Positions 47,738 through 59,261 of a stretch of DNA of 64,000 nucleotides are shown in pieces. This DNA comes from Dama dama (Eukaryota; Chordata; Mammalia; Artiodactyla; Cervidae). The stretch lies in the NCBI RefSeq assembly GCF_033118175.1, contig NC_083691.1, positions 56,634,001-56,698,000 of the forward strand, in the 5' to 3' direction. A program made the position numbers and the translations under genes. The notes beneath the pieces are model-generated. The model was not told the DNA's origin. It worked only from the letters and a program-made list of their open reading frames with translations, and did no database searches. Numbering within the stretch: the stretch's first letter is position 1; each line of letters starts with the position of its first letter.

Positions 47738-48078
47738 GCCTTTTTAAAAATTGTGGTAAAAGTTACATAATATGAAACATACTATTTTAACCATATTTAA
47801 CTGTACATTTCAGTGGCACTAACTACATTCCCATTGTTGTGCTAGTCTCACCATTGTCCATCTCCCAAATTTTTCACTTTCCTAAACTGAAGCTCTGTCC
47901 CCATTAAACACTAACTCCCCTCCCTGCCCCGCCCCGCATCAACCAATGTACTTTCTGGCTCTATGAATTTGACTATTCTGGGTACCTTGTATAAGTGGAA
48001 TTAGACAGTATTTGTCTGCACCTACTGTATACTGGAATTTAGCTTTCTTCACTTTCCATTTCTTCATGAACCCACTGC
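47738..48078 (-). mobile_element. Old L1 3' remnant
   Basis: acatttcagtggcactaact, gactattctgggtaccttgt, ataagtggaattagacagta. Confidence 0.65.
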
Positions 48079-48353
48079 AGAATGAGCATGGCTCTTTCCA
48101 AGGTCGACTCCTGGCGGGACATTTCAGCCTTCATATTATTTGGCTTCTCTGCTTCAGTTGGCATCACAGCCCCTGATTTCTGGGCACCACATCCTTGTAA
48201 TGACCCTCTGTTGAGGTTTCTCTCCTGCCCTTGACAGGCTGGTATTTCCTAGAACTGGTTTTGTTCATTCTGGTCACGCTCAGTTGGTGCTCATCTCCCT
48301 CTGCACACCTTCCCCCAGGAGCTCAGCCAGGCTCTTTGTTTCCTCACTGTCTC

Positions 48354-48566
48354 AGGGCTTCCCTGGTGGCCCAGACGGTAAGGAATCTGCCTGCAATGCG
48401 GGAGACTCCGGTTCAATCCCTGGGTTGGGAAGATCCCCTGGAGAAAGGAATGGCAACCCACTCCAGTATTCTTGCCTGGAGAATCTTATGGACAGAGGAG
48501 CCTGGCAGGCTGAAGCCCAAGGACTCGCAAAGAGTCAGACACTACTGAGTGACTAACACTTTCATA
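48354..48566 (+). mobile_element. Bov-tA SINE
   Basis: gggcttccctggtggcccag to gagtgactaacactttcata. Confidence 0.92.
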
Positions 48567-48894
48567 CTTTTGAGGCTGATGTCCTTAAATCTGTACCCTC
48601 TAACCTTGTTCTTGAACATCAGCCCCACATATCCTGTCGAACGTTCTGCCCCCCTAACTCAGCCATGTCCAAAAAGGAACTCTTTCTCTTTCCTTTCTCC
48701 CCACTCCTGCGCCTGTTCCTCCTCAACACCCATTGCCCCCAAGGAGAACATCCGACTACTGGTCTAGTTACTTCCTGAGTATCTACTTCATCTGAGATTT
48801 TAGTTAGAGCCACTTACTCATGGGTCCTTGGGTGACCCATGTCCTCCTGTGCCTCTCTGAGTTTTGAAACATTGTGTCTAAAATATGTAAAACC

Positions 48895-49200
48895 TATCAA
48901 CTACTATTCATCTTTCAGAACCCTCTTTGGAAATCACCCCTTCTGTAAAGCCCTTCCTGAAAGCTTTAGATTCAGCTGGCTGCCTGTCTGAGTCATATTA
49001 CCCTTGAATCTCCCATCATAACATTCTCCTCATGACCTTATATCACCTTTTTACTTGTCTGCCTCCTCCATCAGATTGTAAGCCTCTGGAGGGCAGGAGC
49101 TTTGTCCCTTTATTCATCTTTCTAATCCAAGAACCTAGCACAGGTCACGGGACATAGTAGGTGCTCAGTTAATATGTATTGAATGAATGATTAAGTGAAT
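48895..49200 (+). mobile_element. L2 LINE 3' end
   Basis: aaatcaccccttctgtaaag, ctcctccatcagattgtaag, acatagtaggtgctcagtta. Confidence 0.75.
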
Positions 49201-49339
49201 GAATTTGCTTAGATCAGAGCACAAGAAACATAGAACTGTGTAACTTGAGTTTTTATTAAAGCAGTCCACAGAGGCTATTAAATTTCCATGTTTCCAAGCA
49301 AATGTGTGCAGCTTCTTTCTTTCTGTCAGTCTGTTTAGA

Positions 49340-49530
49340 GCAGTGTTACTAGAACTCTCTGTCATGATGGAAATGTATTTTATCTGTGTCCAATACAGTA
49401 GCCACTAGCAACATGGGACAACTGAGAACTTGAAATGCATCTAGTGTGAGTGAAGAACTGAACTTTTAACTATCTTATTTCAACGGAGATAGCCAATGTG
49501 GCTGGTGTCTACTATATTAGCGCAGTTTTA
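49340..49530. mobile_element. Old hAT-type DNA transposon remnant
   Basis: agtagccactagcaacatgg, aacttgaaatgcatctagtg, tagccaatgtggctggtgtc; common mammalian MER-type sequence, exact name not assigned. Confidence 0.5.
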
Positions 49531-50540
49531 GAGACTTCTTCAGTGTAGTTTTTAAGATCATGTACACTGATACAAATTAGGTTCTTATCAGTGGTCCTGA
49601 TATTAGCTAGATGATCTTGGACTGGGTATTTCATCCATGCTTCAGTTTCATTATTTCTGCATACCATGGAGTGTTACTATAAGAGATACACTTAAAAAAA
49701 TATAGATCTCTTAGAACAGTGCCTAAGTGGTCCATAAGCATTCCACCCATGCTTCTGTTGGGGTGCCCCTTCCCCTACTAAAAAAGTGGAGGTGAAGAGA
49801 GACAAGCAGTGGTGTGCTAGACCAGTTGACAGTCAGCCACACACACCTCTTCCTACCTCTGCATAGCATCACACTGATAACCTGCCATTGGCCTTGGTGG
49901 GGATATTTACGTCATGGTGATCGGTTGAACTTTAGAAGAACGCATTAATTTGTAGTGTTATCAGTCGATAAAAGTGGAGTTTGCTACATAGATACAGCAG
50001 AATGGATAGAAAGATCATTAAAGGGTGAACTCTGCATTCTGAAACCTCTGCCATCCAGTGCCACACCAAACAAATTTAGACCTCTGATTACTACCCTTCA
50101 GACTAAGCTTCTTGTCCACTGCCCCACAAGTGAATTGACAGATGTGTATTAAAGGCCAGATACAACCTTTAACCTGGATGTCTCAGGTTTACTTCTCTTA
50201 AGGATGCAGAAAGAAATCAATAAGGAGATTCTTGGGGAAGAATCTGTGTCTTGTCTTTTCCATTTTCTAAGTGCCTCTTCTGGAATGCCCACATTCCTTG
50301 GTTTGTGATCCCCAGTCAGCAGCACATCACTCCTTCTCTGACCCTCCTTGCCTGCCTCTTTCACCTAGAACTCGTATGATTTCATTGACCCCAGTGGGAT
50401 AATCCAGGATAATCTTCCCATTTCAAGGTCTTCACTTTAATCATAGGGTCCATGACTCAGATGTGACTACCACCTTTTTCTACATGGTGTGCCAGTAAAG
50501 GATATTTCTCCATGTTTAAATAGGTTGGAAAAAAACAACC

Positions 50541-50716
50541 AGAGACTTCCCTGGTGTCCTGTGGTTAAGAGTCCACCTTCCAATGCAGGGAACATGAGTT
50601 CAATCCCTTGTCTGGCATCTAGGATCCCACATGCCTCAGGGCAACTAAGCCCGTATACAGCAGCTGGAGAAAGCCTGTACACTGCAACAAAGATTAAGCA
50701 TAACCAACATTTAAAA
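50541..50716 (+). mobile_element. CHR-type SINE
   Basis: gagacttccctggtgtcctg to cctgtacactgcaacaaaga. Confidence 0.85.
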
Positions 50717-51265
50717 ATTAAAAAAAAAATTAAATTTTAAAAAAGTTTTAAAAAGTCAAAAGAAGAACACATGAAAATGATATGAAATTCAGATTTCAGT
50801 GTTCAAAAATAAAGTTTCAGTAAAACACAGGCACGCCCACCTGTTTGAGCATCATCTGTGGCTGCTTCATTGTTAACCACAGCAGAACTGGGGGTCTGTG
50901 GCAGAGACTGGGTGGCCCACAAAACTGAAAATATTTACTTCTTGGCTTTTTACAAAAGTTTACTGATCCTTGTTATAGAGACTTGGATGCCATTTACGGA
51001 GTTTGACTTTCATGTAGAAGTCAGTGAATTGGGATGCATTATGACCCGTGCTGTTTTTAGGGAAGATGACAGTTCATGGGGTAAATGTTCACAGGTAAGA
51101 GAGAGAGGCAGGGAGTTGCCATTATGACCTATGATACTATGCAAGTAAAAAGTAATGGGGCTTCAGCTCCAGAAAAGGGAAGAAAGAAGGTGGGAAAGGT
51201 GATAGAGTCATTTGTTCATCGAGGTACATTTTTTTTTTAAGAAGTGAATTTCTGGAAATGTATTA

Positions 51266-51562
51266 TTTAAAAAAAACTTTATATTTTGTATTGGGGTATG
51301 ACTGGTTAACAATGTGAAAGTTTTAGGTGAACAGCAGAGGAACTCAGCCATACATACACATGTATCCATTCTCCCCTGAACTTCCCTCCCATCCAGGCTG
51401 CCACATAACATTGAGCAGAGTTCCCTGTGCTGTGCATAAGGTCCTTGTTGGTTATCCATTTTAAATACAGCAGTGGGTACATGTCCATCCCAAACTCGCT
51501 AAATATCCCTTCCCCCCACTCTTCCTCCTGGCAACCATAAGTATATTCTCTAAGTCTCATCA
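51266..51562 (-). mobile_element. L1 3' fragment
   Basis: atattttgtattggggtatg to gtatattctctaagtctc. Similar to 10838-11136. Confidence 0.8.
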
Positions 51563-51871
51563 AGGTACATTTGTTGAGAGATTTCTGTGGGCTGGAGGCA
51601 GTTATGAGAGCTGAGGGATGTAAGATAGAAATTCCAGAGCTTGGCAGCTCTCTGGCTGGCTCAGACAACTGATATTTGTTATATCAGAGTTCTGGAGGCC
51701 AGAACTCGAACATCAAGGTGAACAAGGCTATGCTCCCTTCGCAGGAGGTAGGAAAGGATCTTGTCCCAGTCTCTCTCCTGGTTTCTGCTAGCTCCTCAGC
51801 TTGTGGTTGCATAACTCCAGTCTCCACATGGCATACTCCCTGTGTGCATGTTTCCATTTCCTTAAATTTCT

Positions 51872-52047
51872 GCTTTTTTAAAAAAAATTTAACTGTGTTA
51901 GGTCTTAGCACGAGGAATCTTTGTTGTGGCATGCATGCAAGATCTTTACTTGTAGCATATGAGATCTAGTTCCCTGACAAGGGATTGAACCCAGGCCCCT
52001 TGCATTGGGAGCGTGGAGTCTTAACCACTAGACCACCAGGGAACCCC
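51872..52047 (-). mobile_element. CHR-type SINE
   Basis: taactgtgttaggtcttagc to ctagaccaccagggaacccc. Confidence 0.85.
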
Positions 52048-52059
52048 TCATCTTGCTTC

Positions 52060-52279
52060 TGCTTGTACTCAATTGTGTCCAAATCTTTACAAGTCCATGG
52101 ACAGTAGCCTGCCACAATCCTCTGTCCATGGGATTCTCCAGGTAAGAATACTGGAGTGCATTGCCATTTCCTCCTCTAGGAAGGGGAGGAGATCTAGGGG
52201 ATCTTCTCAACACAGGGATCTAACTCATGTCTCCTGCATTGGCAGGCAGATTCTTTACCATTGAGTCACCTGGGAAGCT
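52060..52279 (-). mobile_element. Bov-tA SINE
   Basis: cttgtactcaattgtgtcca to gagtcacctgggaagctt. A short gaggaggg-like expansion lies mid-element (52176-52199). Confidence 0.88.
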
Positions 52280-52479
52280 TGAAGTCCCCATACATTTGCC
52301 GTTTTTATAAGGATACCAGCCATTTTGGATTAGGGACCCACCCTACTTCAGCATGACCTCATTTTAACTTACCTACTTACATCTGCAATGGCTGTGGTGG
52401 AACAAGGTCACAATCAGAGGCTGAGGGTTAGGACTCTGACATGTGAGTTTTGGGGAGATGCAACTCAACTCATAACAGT

Positions 52480-53023
52480 TACCAGAGCCTGGAACAGGGT
52501 ACCATTTGGGAAAACACCCCTCTTCTCCCTTAATCTGCTTCTGCCCACAGCCCAGAAGGACTTTCTACTTGAGGTTCCTCTGTCCACTTCTGGCGCCCCC
52601 TAGAGGGAGAATTGTCCACTGGGTGGTTCAGGGCCTGCTCCTTTTGTTTATGTCCCTAGGTGGGTGAGGCTGGTGGGGCTGCTAAGGCCACACTTGTGGG
52701 CATGGCTTTCCTTTGCCTGTCCAGCGATCCTGGTCTCTCTGTCCCCACAGGAGTGACCTAGTCCACCACACAGCCTCATGCTCCAGCTCCTTGCTGTGTG
52801 GCTGTCTGGCGGGACATGTCATTCCAGGGCTGGTCTACAGATCCGGCTACCTGTGTTCCTTATAGGACTGCCTGAGTGGACAGCCTGGGGTCTGCTTTCA
52901 GGGTGAGAATCAGACTTAACCCTGCAGGATGTAATATGTAGATGATCAAGATTTACAAAACTAGAGGTGATCAGTGTTCAAGAACCCCATTAAGGAAAAG
53001 CCATCAAGAAGAAAGGACATTTT
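52480..53023. other. Intergenic stretch without recognised features
   Basis: Downstream of FABP1. No gene or recent mobile element seen. Confidence 0.5.
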
Positions 53024-53162
53024 GGGGACTTCCCTGGTGGTCCAGTGGCTAAGATTCCCAATGCAGGGGGCCCAGGTTTGATTCGTGGTCAGGGAACTGG
53101 ATCCCACATGTTGCATGCCGCAACTAAGCTGATGAAGCCAAATAAACAAAAATAAATATTAA
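53024..53162 (+). mobile_element. CHR-type SINE
   Basis: ggggacttccctggtggtcc to gaagccaaataaacaaaaat; about 100 bp beyond the FABP1 mRNA end. Confidence 0.88.
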
Positions 53163-53283
53163 AAGAAGAGAGAGAGAGGCAACACCAGGTCCACTTCTCT
53201 CTCAGTCTCTCTCCTTTACCTCCCTTTCCCCTTCCTCCTTTAAGCAAAAAGAAGACATTTTTTTTTCTTAAAACAAAGTTCAC

Positions 53284-53289
53284 TTTATT
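53284..53289 (-). terminator. FABP1: FABP1 polyadenylation signal
   Basis: TTTATT on + reads AATAAA on the coding strand, about 45 nt after the stop codon. The T-rich + strand from about 53250 to 53268 lies just past the expected cleavage site. This gives the short 3' UTR typical of the gene. Confidence 0.8.
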
Positions 53290-53333
53290 ACATTAGTTGT
53301 ACACGATAAAAGAATACGAAATGCAGACTTTGT

Positions 53334-53384
53334 CTAAATTCTCTTGCTGACTCTCTTGAAGACAATGTCGCCCTTCGTCATGGT
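53334..53384 (-). CDS. FABP1: FABP1 exon 4 coding part (residues 112-127 and stop)
   Basis: The acceptor ggctttcag ends at 53385. Encodes TMTKGDIVFKRVSKRI and TAG at 53336-53334. R122, which holds the fatty-acid carboxylate, and S124 lie here. Confidence 0.96.
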   Translation of the reverse strand, partial: TMTKGDIVFKRVSKRI

Positions 53385-56300
53385 CTGAAAGCCAGAAAAG
53401 AAATCATGAAATGTTCATCTGATGTAGAATTATAAAGAATAGTTAAGCCCCAGTATGCTAATATATGCAGCAACTCAGAAACGCCTCTTTTCTCTATAGG
53501 ACCGGAGGAAGGGTAGGCAATCTTTGCTAAAATCCCATGCCAAGTCTTTGTCACTTCTTCACATTCAGAGCTGTCCTGCGTTTTACAGAATTCCTTTCTA
53601 CATCAGTGACTTAGAGCAAGACCATCCAAACCAGTTCAATCCAATCCAATTTCTCAACATTTCATTGAATACTTCTTGCTCCTGCTCATTCTCTAACTTG
53701 TGTCTGATTCTTTGTGACCCCATGGACTGTAGCCTGCCAGGCTCCTCTATCCACGGGATTCTCCAGGCAAGAATACTGGAGTAGGTTGCCATTTCCTTTC
53801 CCACAGGTGCCTTATTATTCATTGCAAGATGGTAAGAAATGTACAAAGCCCCTCTGTCTGTAATGAGAGTGGCTCCTTCTAGGGTTATGCAGTGTATCAC
53901 CATGGATATCCAGTTCAGAGGAACCCTAGCCCTGCCATCTCCTGGCTGTATGCTGCCTCAGTTTCCATATTTAGGAAATTCAGCATTGGTGGGAAGATTT
54001 GAGAAAATGTGTGGAAACTGCCTGGGGCACAAAGGATGCTCAGGAAGTAGTAGCAGAGACTGACCACAGGAAATAGTCACTGCTCTTCATGTCTCCCCTG
54101 CTCCCCCACTATCCACCTCCCCACCCAGCCCCAAGTACTAGGACGCCCAAGCTGAGAGCACAGACTTACACTGGTGACAGTGTCACCATTGAATTCAGTC
54201 ACAGACTTGATGCCCTTGAAAGTTGTCACCAGTTTATTATCACCTTCCAGCTGAACCACCGCCTGTAGGGGACAGAAGAAATAGCCTGTGAGGAGGGGTC
54301 CAAGAGGGAGTAACTCTTGCTAATGAGGTTGGCTCCCCCGCAAGGGACTCTGCTTACAGCAACCAAACCGCCTTCCCTGGCTCTGAACACAAGTGAGGTC
54401 ATGTAAGAACTGAAGAAAACAGCAGGGCTTCTTTTGTCAGACTTTTCATTTATGGGCTGTGATCCATGAGTCAGCATAAGATGGCTAAGTGGTCTCAAAT
54501 CAAACACTAAAGTCAAGTAACAATTTTCCAAGTTAATGGAGGGAGGAAGTAGTAAGATTCAAAACACTGGCCATTTGGGAGAACAACTGTCTTGGTTTTG
54601 TGTTACCTTATGTTATTCCTTCTAGCACCTTTATCTTTTCTCTTATGGTCTCCTTTTCACACATGCAGGAAGAGGTAACAGAAACCCAGCAGGGAGCAGA
54701 AGATACTGGCCAAGGTTAAAATTTGCCTCCAAAATGGACAGCTGGAAAGGGCCATGACAGCTTGCCCCTTACTGTAGGCGTATAAGAGAGTTTCCCTTCT
54801 AAAATGTATCATAGGTTTCCTGACCTGTAATGTTTTATCTGGGGAAGCAGAAGTCAAGAGTTACTAGAAAAGATTAAAAAAAAAAAAAAAAAAAAAGACC
54901 AATGGTTGTGCTGAGACAGATCCACAAAGTTTTCTGGGGTCAGGGGATACTGGGGTAGAGGAGTGGGGATCTCTGCTCAGTGGTATTGGTGATGCTAGTA
55001 TTGGCTTGTGGGGTTTGGGAGGGAGGAATAGAGACCCTTTGTGAGGGGCACCCCCTTGCCTGTATCTCCCTGCCACCGCCTGCCCACCACTCACACATCC
55101 TACCCCTCAGCTTGAATACCTTATCCACAGCCCAGTAGAGGTGATGCTAGCTTATCCACTGTCTTTGCTCTGGGAAGTGACTGTGCCCATTTCACAGATG
55201 AGGTAGCGAAGACCAGGGGTCACTGACCAACCTGCAAGGCTTGATCTGAAGGCCTGTCTGGGGCCTTGGTTCTCTGGTATTAGCCAGCACCTTCTTCAGG
55301 AAGTCTCTCCCCATGACCACCAGCTCTAGGCTTGGCAAAGCCATTTCCTTAGGATCAGGGATGAACTTAGGGCTCTGCTAAGGTTTTGCACTGACTCCCA
55401 TTTGCCCGTTTCTGGGCCTGGGAGAATCTGAATCTTTTAGACTCCTGCTCTGGGCCTGGTTCCCCCATACCCTCCATATGGGAGAGCTCAGATTCTCCTC
55501 TAGTCAAAGCTATGGTTTTTCCAGTAGTCATGTATGGATATTAGAGTTGGACCATAAAGAAGGCTGAGTGCCAAAGAATTGATGCTTTTGAACTATAGTG
55601 CTGGAGAAGACTCTTGAGAGTCCCTTGGAATGCAAGGAGATCAAACCAGTCAATCCTAAAGGAAATCAGTCCTGCATATTCACTGGAAGGACTAATGCTG
55701 AAGCTGAAACTCCAATACTTTGGCCACCTGAGGTGAAGAGCCAACTCTTTGGAAAACACCCTGATGCTGGGAAAGATTGAAGGCAAGAAGAAAAGGGGGC
55801 AACAGAAGATGAGATGGTTGGATGGCATCACTGACTTCAAAGGACATGAGTTTGAGCAAACTCAGGGAGATAGTGAAGGACAGGGAAGCTGGGTGTGCTG
55901 AAGTCCATGGGGTCACAAACAGTCAGATGTGACTGAGCAACTGAACGACAATAATAGATTCTCAGGCCAGAGTTCCTCCAGGAGGTCCCAGGAAACTGAC
56001 ACCTCCCCTAAGAGCCTCTTTCTTAAGAGCTGGTTTATTTATTTATTTTTAATTGGAGGATAATTTCTTTACAATATTGTATTTTTTGCTTGTGTGTTTA
56101 GTCACTCAGTTGTGTCTGACTCTGTAACACCATGGACTGTAGCCCGCCAGGCTCCTCTGTCCATGGGATTTCCCAGACATGAACACTGGAGTGGGTGGCC
56201 ATTTCTTACTCTAGGGGATCTTCCTGACCCAGGAATCGAGCCTGCGTCTCCTATGTCCCCTGCATTGTAGGTGGATTCTTTATCCACTGAACCAGGTGGA

Positions 56301-58930
56301 GACAGTATTGTCTTGGTTTCTGCTATCTCTCTGCCTTTCCACCCCAGCTGGGGGTTCAGAGATAGGGTCTCAGCAGTAGGAATTGTGAGCTGGGAGCCTT
56401 GAGGGAGGAAGCCTGGGGCCAGGCTCCAGGAAAAGTTCTGGAAGCAGAGGGTGGCTGGAGGGGGCGACTCTTACCTTGATCTTCTCCCCAGTCATGAACT
56501 CCATCTCACACTCCTCCCCCAAGGTGAACTCATTCTGGATCACTTTGGAGCCAGCGGTGATGGTGAACTTGAAGTGCTTCCCATTCTGCACGATTTCCGA
56601 CACCCCCTTGATATCCTTTCCCTTCTGGATGATGTCATCGGGCATCCCTGGAGGGAAGCATTGAAGGTTTAGAGGTGGGTAGAAGTGGGAGTGGGGCATC
56701 CCTGGTGGCTCAGTCAGTAAAGAATCTGCCTTCAATGCAGGAGACCCGGGTTAGATCCCTGGGTTGGGAAGATCGCCTGGAGAAGGAAATGGTTACCCAT
56801 CCCAGTATTCTTGCCTGGAGAGTCCCATGGACAGAGGAGCCTGGTGGCCTACAGTCCATGGGGATGGAAAGAGTCGGACACGACTGAGCCACCAAACAGC
56901 AGAGGTGGGACCTGCAAGTTGGCGGTCACAAGAGAAACCCTGTGGTGAGAAGGGGGAGGAGAGATCCCTGAGGCCTTGGCACTTCCTGGAGCCCTGTGAG
57001 CAAACTGAGCTTTGACCTCTGAAAGCGAAGGTCAGTGGCCTGATTTGGCCTGACCTCAGGTGCCCACTATCTTGCCAGTTTGGTTTGTTAAAAAAAGAAA
57101 AAATCACTTCTCTGCCCCGGGGAAGCTTTCCTTAGCTGAGCACCTGCTTCTTACTCGCTCCCCCTCCTCCATCCTCCCTGTTTAAAGCTCGGAGACTTTG
57201 CTTTTAGAGTGCAAGTATTTTTTCCTCCACACTCAGGGTGACCATCAGCTTGCCTCCCAAGTCAGGTCCCTCCTGAGAGTGAAAGGGAAGCTCTTAAAAA
57301 TTATGCCAGGATGGGAGGGAGATTCAAGAGGGAAGGGATATACATACACTTATGGCTGATTCATGCTAACATATGACAGAAACCAACACTACATTGTAAA
57401 GCAGTTATCCTCCAATACAAAATAAATGAATTAAAAAACTATTCACGGACAAGAATAAGCTGCAGGATCGTGCCTGGCAAGCCTATGCCCCCCATTCCTA
57501 CCTCCACTTCTGCCGTCAAGGCTTTTAAGGAAGATGGACCAGGAGTCCCTTCTCCGGGGACAGAGTGTGATGAATAGCAAAGTGTATCTGTGCTGTCATA
57601 TGAACTGAGGCTCAGGAAAACCGGGTGCACTGACAGTGATGGGGAGGCTCCTGTTGCCAGGTGAGGGATACAGGGACAAGAGGTGTTGTGTTGTGTCCTA
57701 GAGAAGAAGATCCCAGCTCTCAGCCACCCCAGAATGCTTCCCATCTCTGCCTTTGCTATCTTCCCCACCGTCTCCTGCTCAGCACTCTTCCTTGTCTCCC
57801 CACCCCATTTGCTTCCTCCCCCTCGAGCACAATATCCTCCTCCAGTCCCCAGGGGACACTTTCTCGTCTCTCAAGACCCAAGGCTCACCTTCGCTCCTAC
57901 CAAGCCTTCCCCTGACACCCTCCCACGGGCACCACATTCTCCTGTAAGTTACTCAGTGGGGTGAGTGGGTGACAAGGATTTAAAGTGGGGTCCCTGGGAA
58001 CCAGTGCTGGCTTTATATCTCAACTCAGTTTGGGATTATGATCTGTGTGACCCCAGTTGGCATTAGTTGCTCTTTCAAGGCCTTCATTGCCTTGCCTGTA
58101 AAATAGGAAAAATAATAGTGCCGAGCTCAGAGTTTTTGGTGAGGACTCAACCTGGTGGCTCATACAGTAAAGAATCTGCCTGCAATACAGGAGACCCAGG
58201 TTTGATCCCTGGGTCCAGAAGATCCCTTGGAGAAGGGAACGGCAACCCACTCCAGTATTCTTGCCTGGAGAATTCCATGGACAGAAGAACCTGGTGGGCT
58301 ACAGTCCACGGAGTTGAAAAGAGTTGGACATGACTGAGTGAGAGGAGGCTAACAACAGGAAGTTGCCCATCTGGGGCTTTAGCACGAGACCTGGCACTGA
58401 GTCAACACTCAAGACACGTTAGAAGAGGCTGTGTTGCATTCATTTCTTCTCTTTTTTCTCTCTCTAAATTGTGACCTTGGAAATGCAGCTCACTGTTATC
58501 TGTCTCTGTGGTATCTGCTCAGCACAGCACTCTGCTCAGCGTGTGGTTGGCCTTGAATAAGAGTTTGTTAGAAGAATGAAGAAAGGAATGAATGAGTGAA
58601 TGAACACGGTCACTCAGTGAGGTAGCTACGGAGGTGGCTTCAATCTAGATCAGATCTTAGTTCAGTGCCATTTCCACTTGCCTAAGGTATAGTCTTGTCC
58701 AGGGAGGAATAGCCCAAAATTGCACAAGAAACCTGCAGAACATGATTCCAAATCTGGATGAAGCTTGAACTGCTCCTCCTATCTGACTTCAGGACCCTGA
58801 CTGGCCACCACTCGCAGGGCCAAGCCTTCATGGCCATGATCCCAGCCTCGGCCCAGCACTCACCGACTGCCTTCATGAAGGCCTCGTAGTTCTCCTGGGT
58901 CTGGACTTGGTACTTGCCGGAGAAGTTCAT
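53334..58930 (-). CDS. FABP1: FABP1, liver fatty-acid-binding protein (4 exons)
   Basis: Complement join, in transcript order: 58930-58864, 56647-56475, 54262-54170, 53384-53334. It totals 384 nt, 127 residues plus TAG, the standard length. It binds two long-chain fatty acids (also acyl-CoA, bile acids and heme) in the cytosol of hepatocytes and enterocytes and delivers ligands to PPAR-alpha. Seen: the FABP signature at residues 5-22 (GKYQVQTQENYEAFMKAV), helix II MPDDIIQKG, the ligand-contact residues S39, R122 and S124, C69, T94, and the C-terminal GDIVFKRVSKRI. Intron phases are 1, 0, 0, the conserved four-exon layout of intracellular lipid-binding proteins. No stop or frameshift. It converges with SMYD1. 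Confidence 0.97.
53685..53804 (-). mobile_element. Bov-A unit
   Basis: cttgtgtctgattctttgtg to ggagtaggttgccatttcct; FABP1 intron 3, no tRNA part. Confidence 0.85.
54170..54262 (-). CDS. FABP1: FABP1 exon 3 (residues 81-111)
   Basis: The acceptor tcccctacag ends at 54263; the donor gtaagt starts at 54169; 93 nt, phase 0 on both sides. Encodes AVVQLEGDNKLVTTFKGIKS then VTEFNGDTVTS, including T94, the position of the common human T94A variant. Confidence 0.96.
54876..54896. repeat. A21 homopolymer
   Basis: Uninterrupted A run in FABP1 intron 2. Confidence 0.95.
55500..55953 (+). mobile_element. BovB LINE 3' end
   Basis: caaagctatggtttttccag, tttggccacctgaggtgaag, gtccatggggtcacaaacag. FABP1 intron 2, opposite to the gene; about 450 bp, 5' truncated. 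Confidence 0.9.
56033..56088 (-). mobile_element. L1 3' tail fragment
   Basis: aattggaggataatttcttt then acaatattgt; cut off by the next SINE. Confidence 0.65.
56089..56300 (-). mobile_element. Bov-tA SINE
   Basis: gtgtttagtcactcagttgt to ttatccactgaaccaggtgg; 175 bp after FABP1 exon 2 in transcript direction. Confidence 0.88.
56475..56647 (-). CDS. FABP1: FABP1 exon 2 (residues 23-80)
   Basis: The acceptor cttccctccag ends at 56648; the donor gtaaga starts at 56474. Encodes Gly23, MPDDIIQKGKDIKGVSEIVQ and on to MTGEKIK: helix II and strands B-E. S39 and C69 are in this exon. A Bov-tA SINE ends only 45 bp upstream of the acceptor. Confidence 0.96.
56693..56893 (+). mobile_element. Bov-tA SINE, 45 bp before FABP1 exon 2
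   Basis: gggcatccctggtggctcag to gagtcggacacgactgagcc. It lies in FABP1 intron 1 on the opposite strand to the gene. Confidence 0.92.
57303..57437 (+). mobile_element. L1 3' end
   Basis: acttatggctgattcatgct, gaaaccaacactacattgta, gttatcctccaatacaaaat. Confidence 0.78.
58138..58352 (+). mobile_element. Bov-tA SINE
   Basis: caacctggtggctcatacag to gagttggacatgactgagtg. Confidence 0.9.
58430..58608 (+). mobile_element. L2 LINE 3' remnant
   Basis: tctgtctctgtggtatctgc, ggaatgaatgagtgaatgaa. Confidence 0.45.
58864..58930 (-). CDS. FABP1: FABP1 exon 1 coding part (residues 1-22 plus 1 nt)
   Basis: ATG at 58930-58928; encodes MNFSGKYQVQTQENYEAFMK then AV, the first strand and helix I. The donor gtgagt starts at 58863; phase 1, with Gly23 completed by exon 2. 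Confidence 0.96.
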
Positions 58931-59008
58931 GGTGGTGGAGAGGCTCTCTTCACAGCTGATCCACCAGCTCTTCTGGCAGGGCTGCCAGTGTGGGCTGGTG
59001 TGGGCTAA

Positions 59009-59014
59009 TTTATA
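59009..59014 (-). promoter_or_regulatory. FABP1: FABP1 TATA box
   Basis: TTTATA on + reads TATAAA on the coding strand, about 80 nt before the ATG. Transcription would start near 58984, leaving a 5' UTR of about 50 nt. Confidence 0.8.
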
Positions 59015-59038
59015 GGGGGCTCCTTCCCCTCCAAAAGT

Positions 59039-59051
59039 TGGTCACAAGTCA
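59039..59051. promoter_or_regulatory. FABP1: DR1 element (PPAR/RXR or HNF4 type) of FABP1
   Basis: TGGTCA-C-AAGTCA is a direct repeat of two nuclear-receptor half sites with one spacer base. It lies at about -55 to -68 from the inferred start, where the rodent FABP1 PPAR response element is known. Binding here is inferred. Confidence 0.65.
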
Positions 59052-59077
59052 TCAGCTGTCATCTCCTTTATGGCCAG

Positions 59078-59092
59078 GGTCAAACATTAACT
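59078..59092. promoter_or_regulatory. FABP1: HNF1-like site of FABP1
   Basis: GGTCAAACATTAACT keeps most positions of the HNF1 palindrome GGTTAATNATTAACA. It lies at about -94 to -108 from the inferred start, near where an HNF1 site is known in rodent FABP1. Confidence 0.55.
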
Positions 59093-59261
59093 CTTGAGAG
59101 CAATGGTCAACGATAAAAAAACAGGATGGGCCTGGCAGCGGATTGCTCCAATTCAGCAAACATTGGTGAGTGTCAATCAGGTACAAAGCCCTACAACCCT
59201 GCAGACTTTAAGGCGCTACTTTCTGTAAAATGTGTGTGTGTGTGCGCGCATACATTCCTAT

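Larger units (their letters stand above)
51600..52480 (-). mobile_element. Old interspersed repeat split by two SINEs
   Basis: agttctggaggccagaactc before the SINEs (51872-52279); tgacctcattttaacttacc and ggttaggactctgacatgtg after them. Confidence 0.5.
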
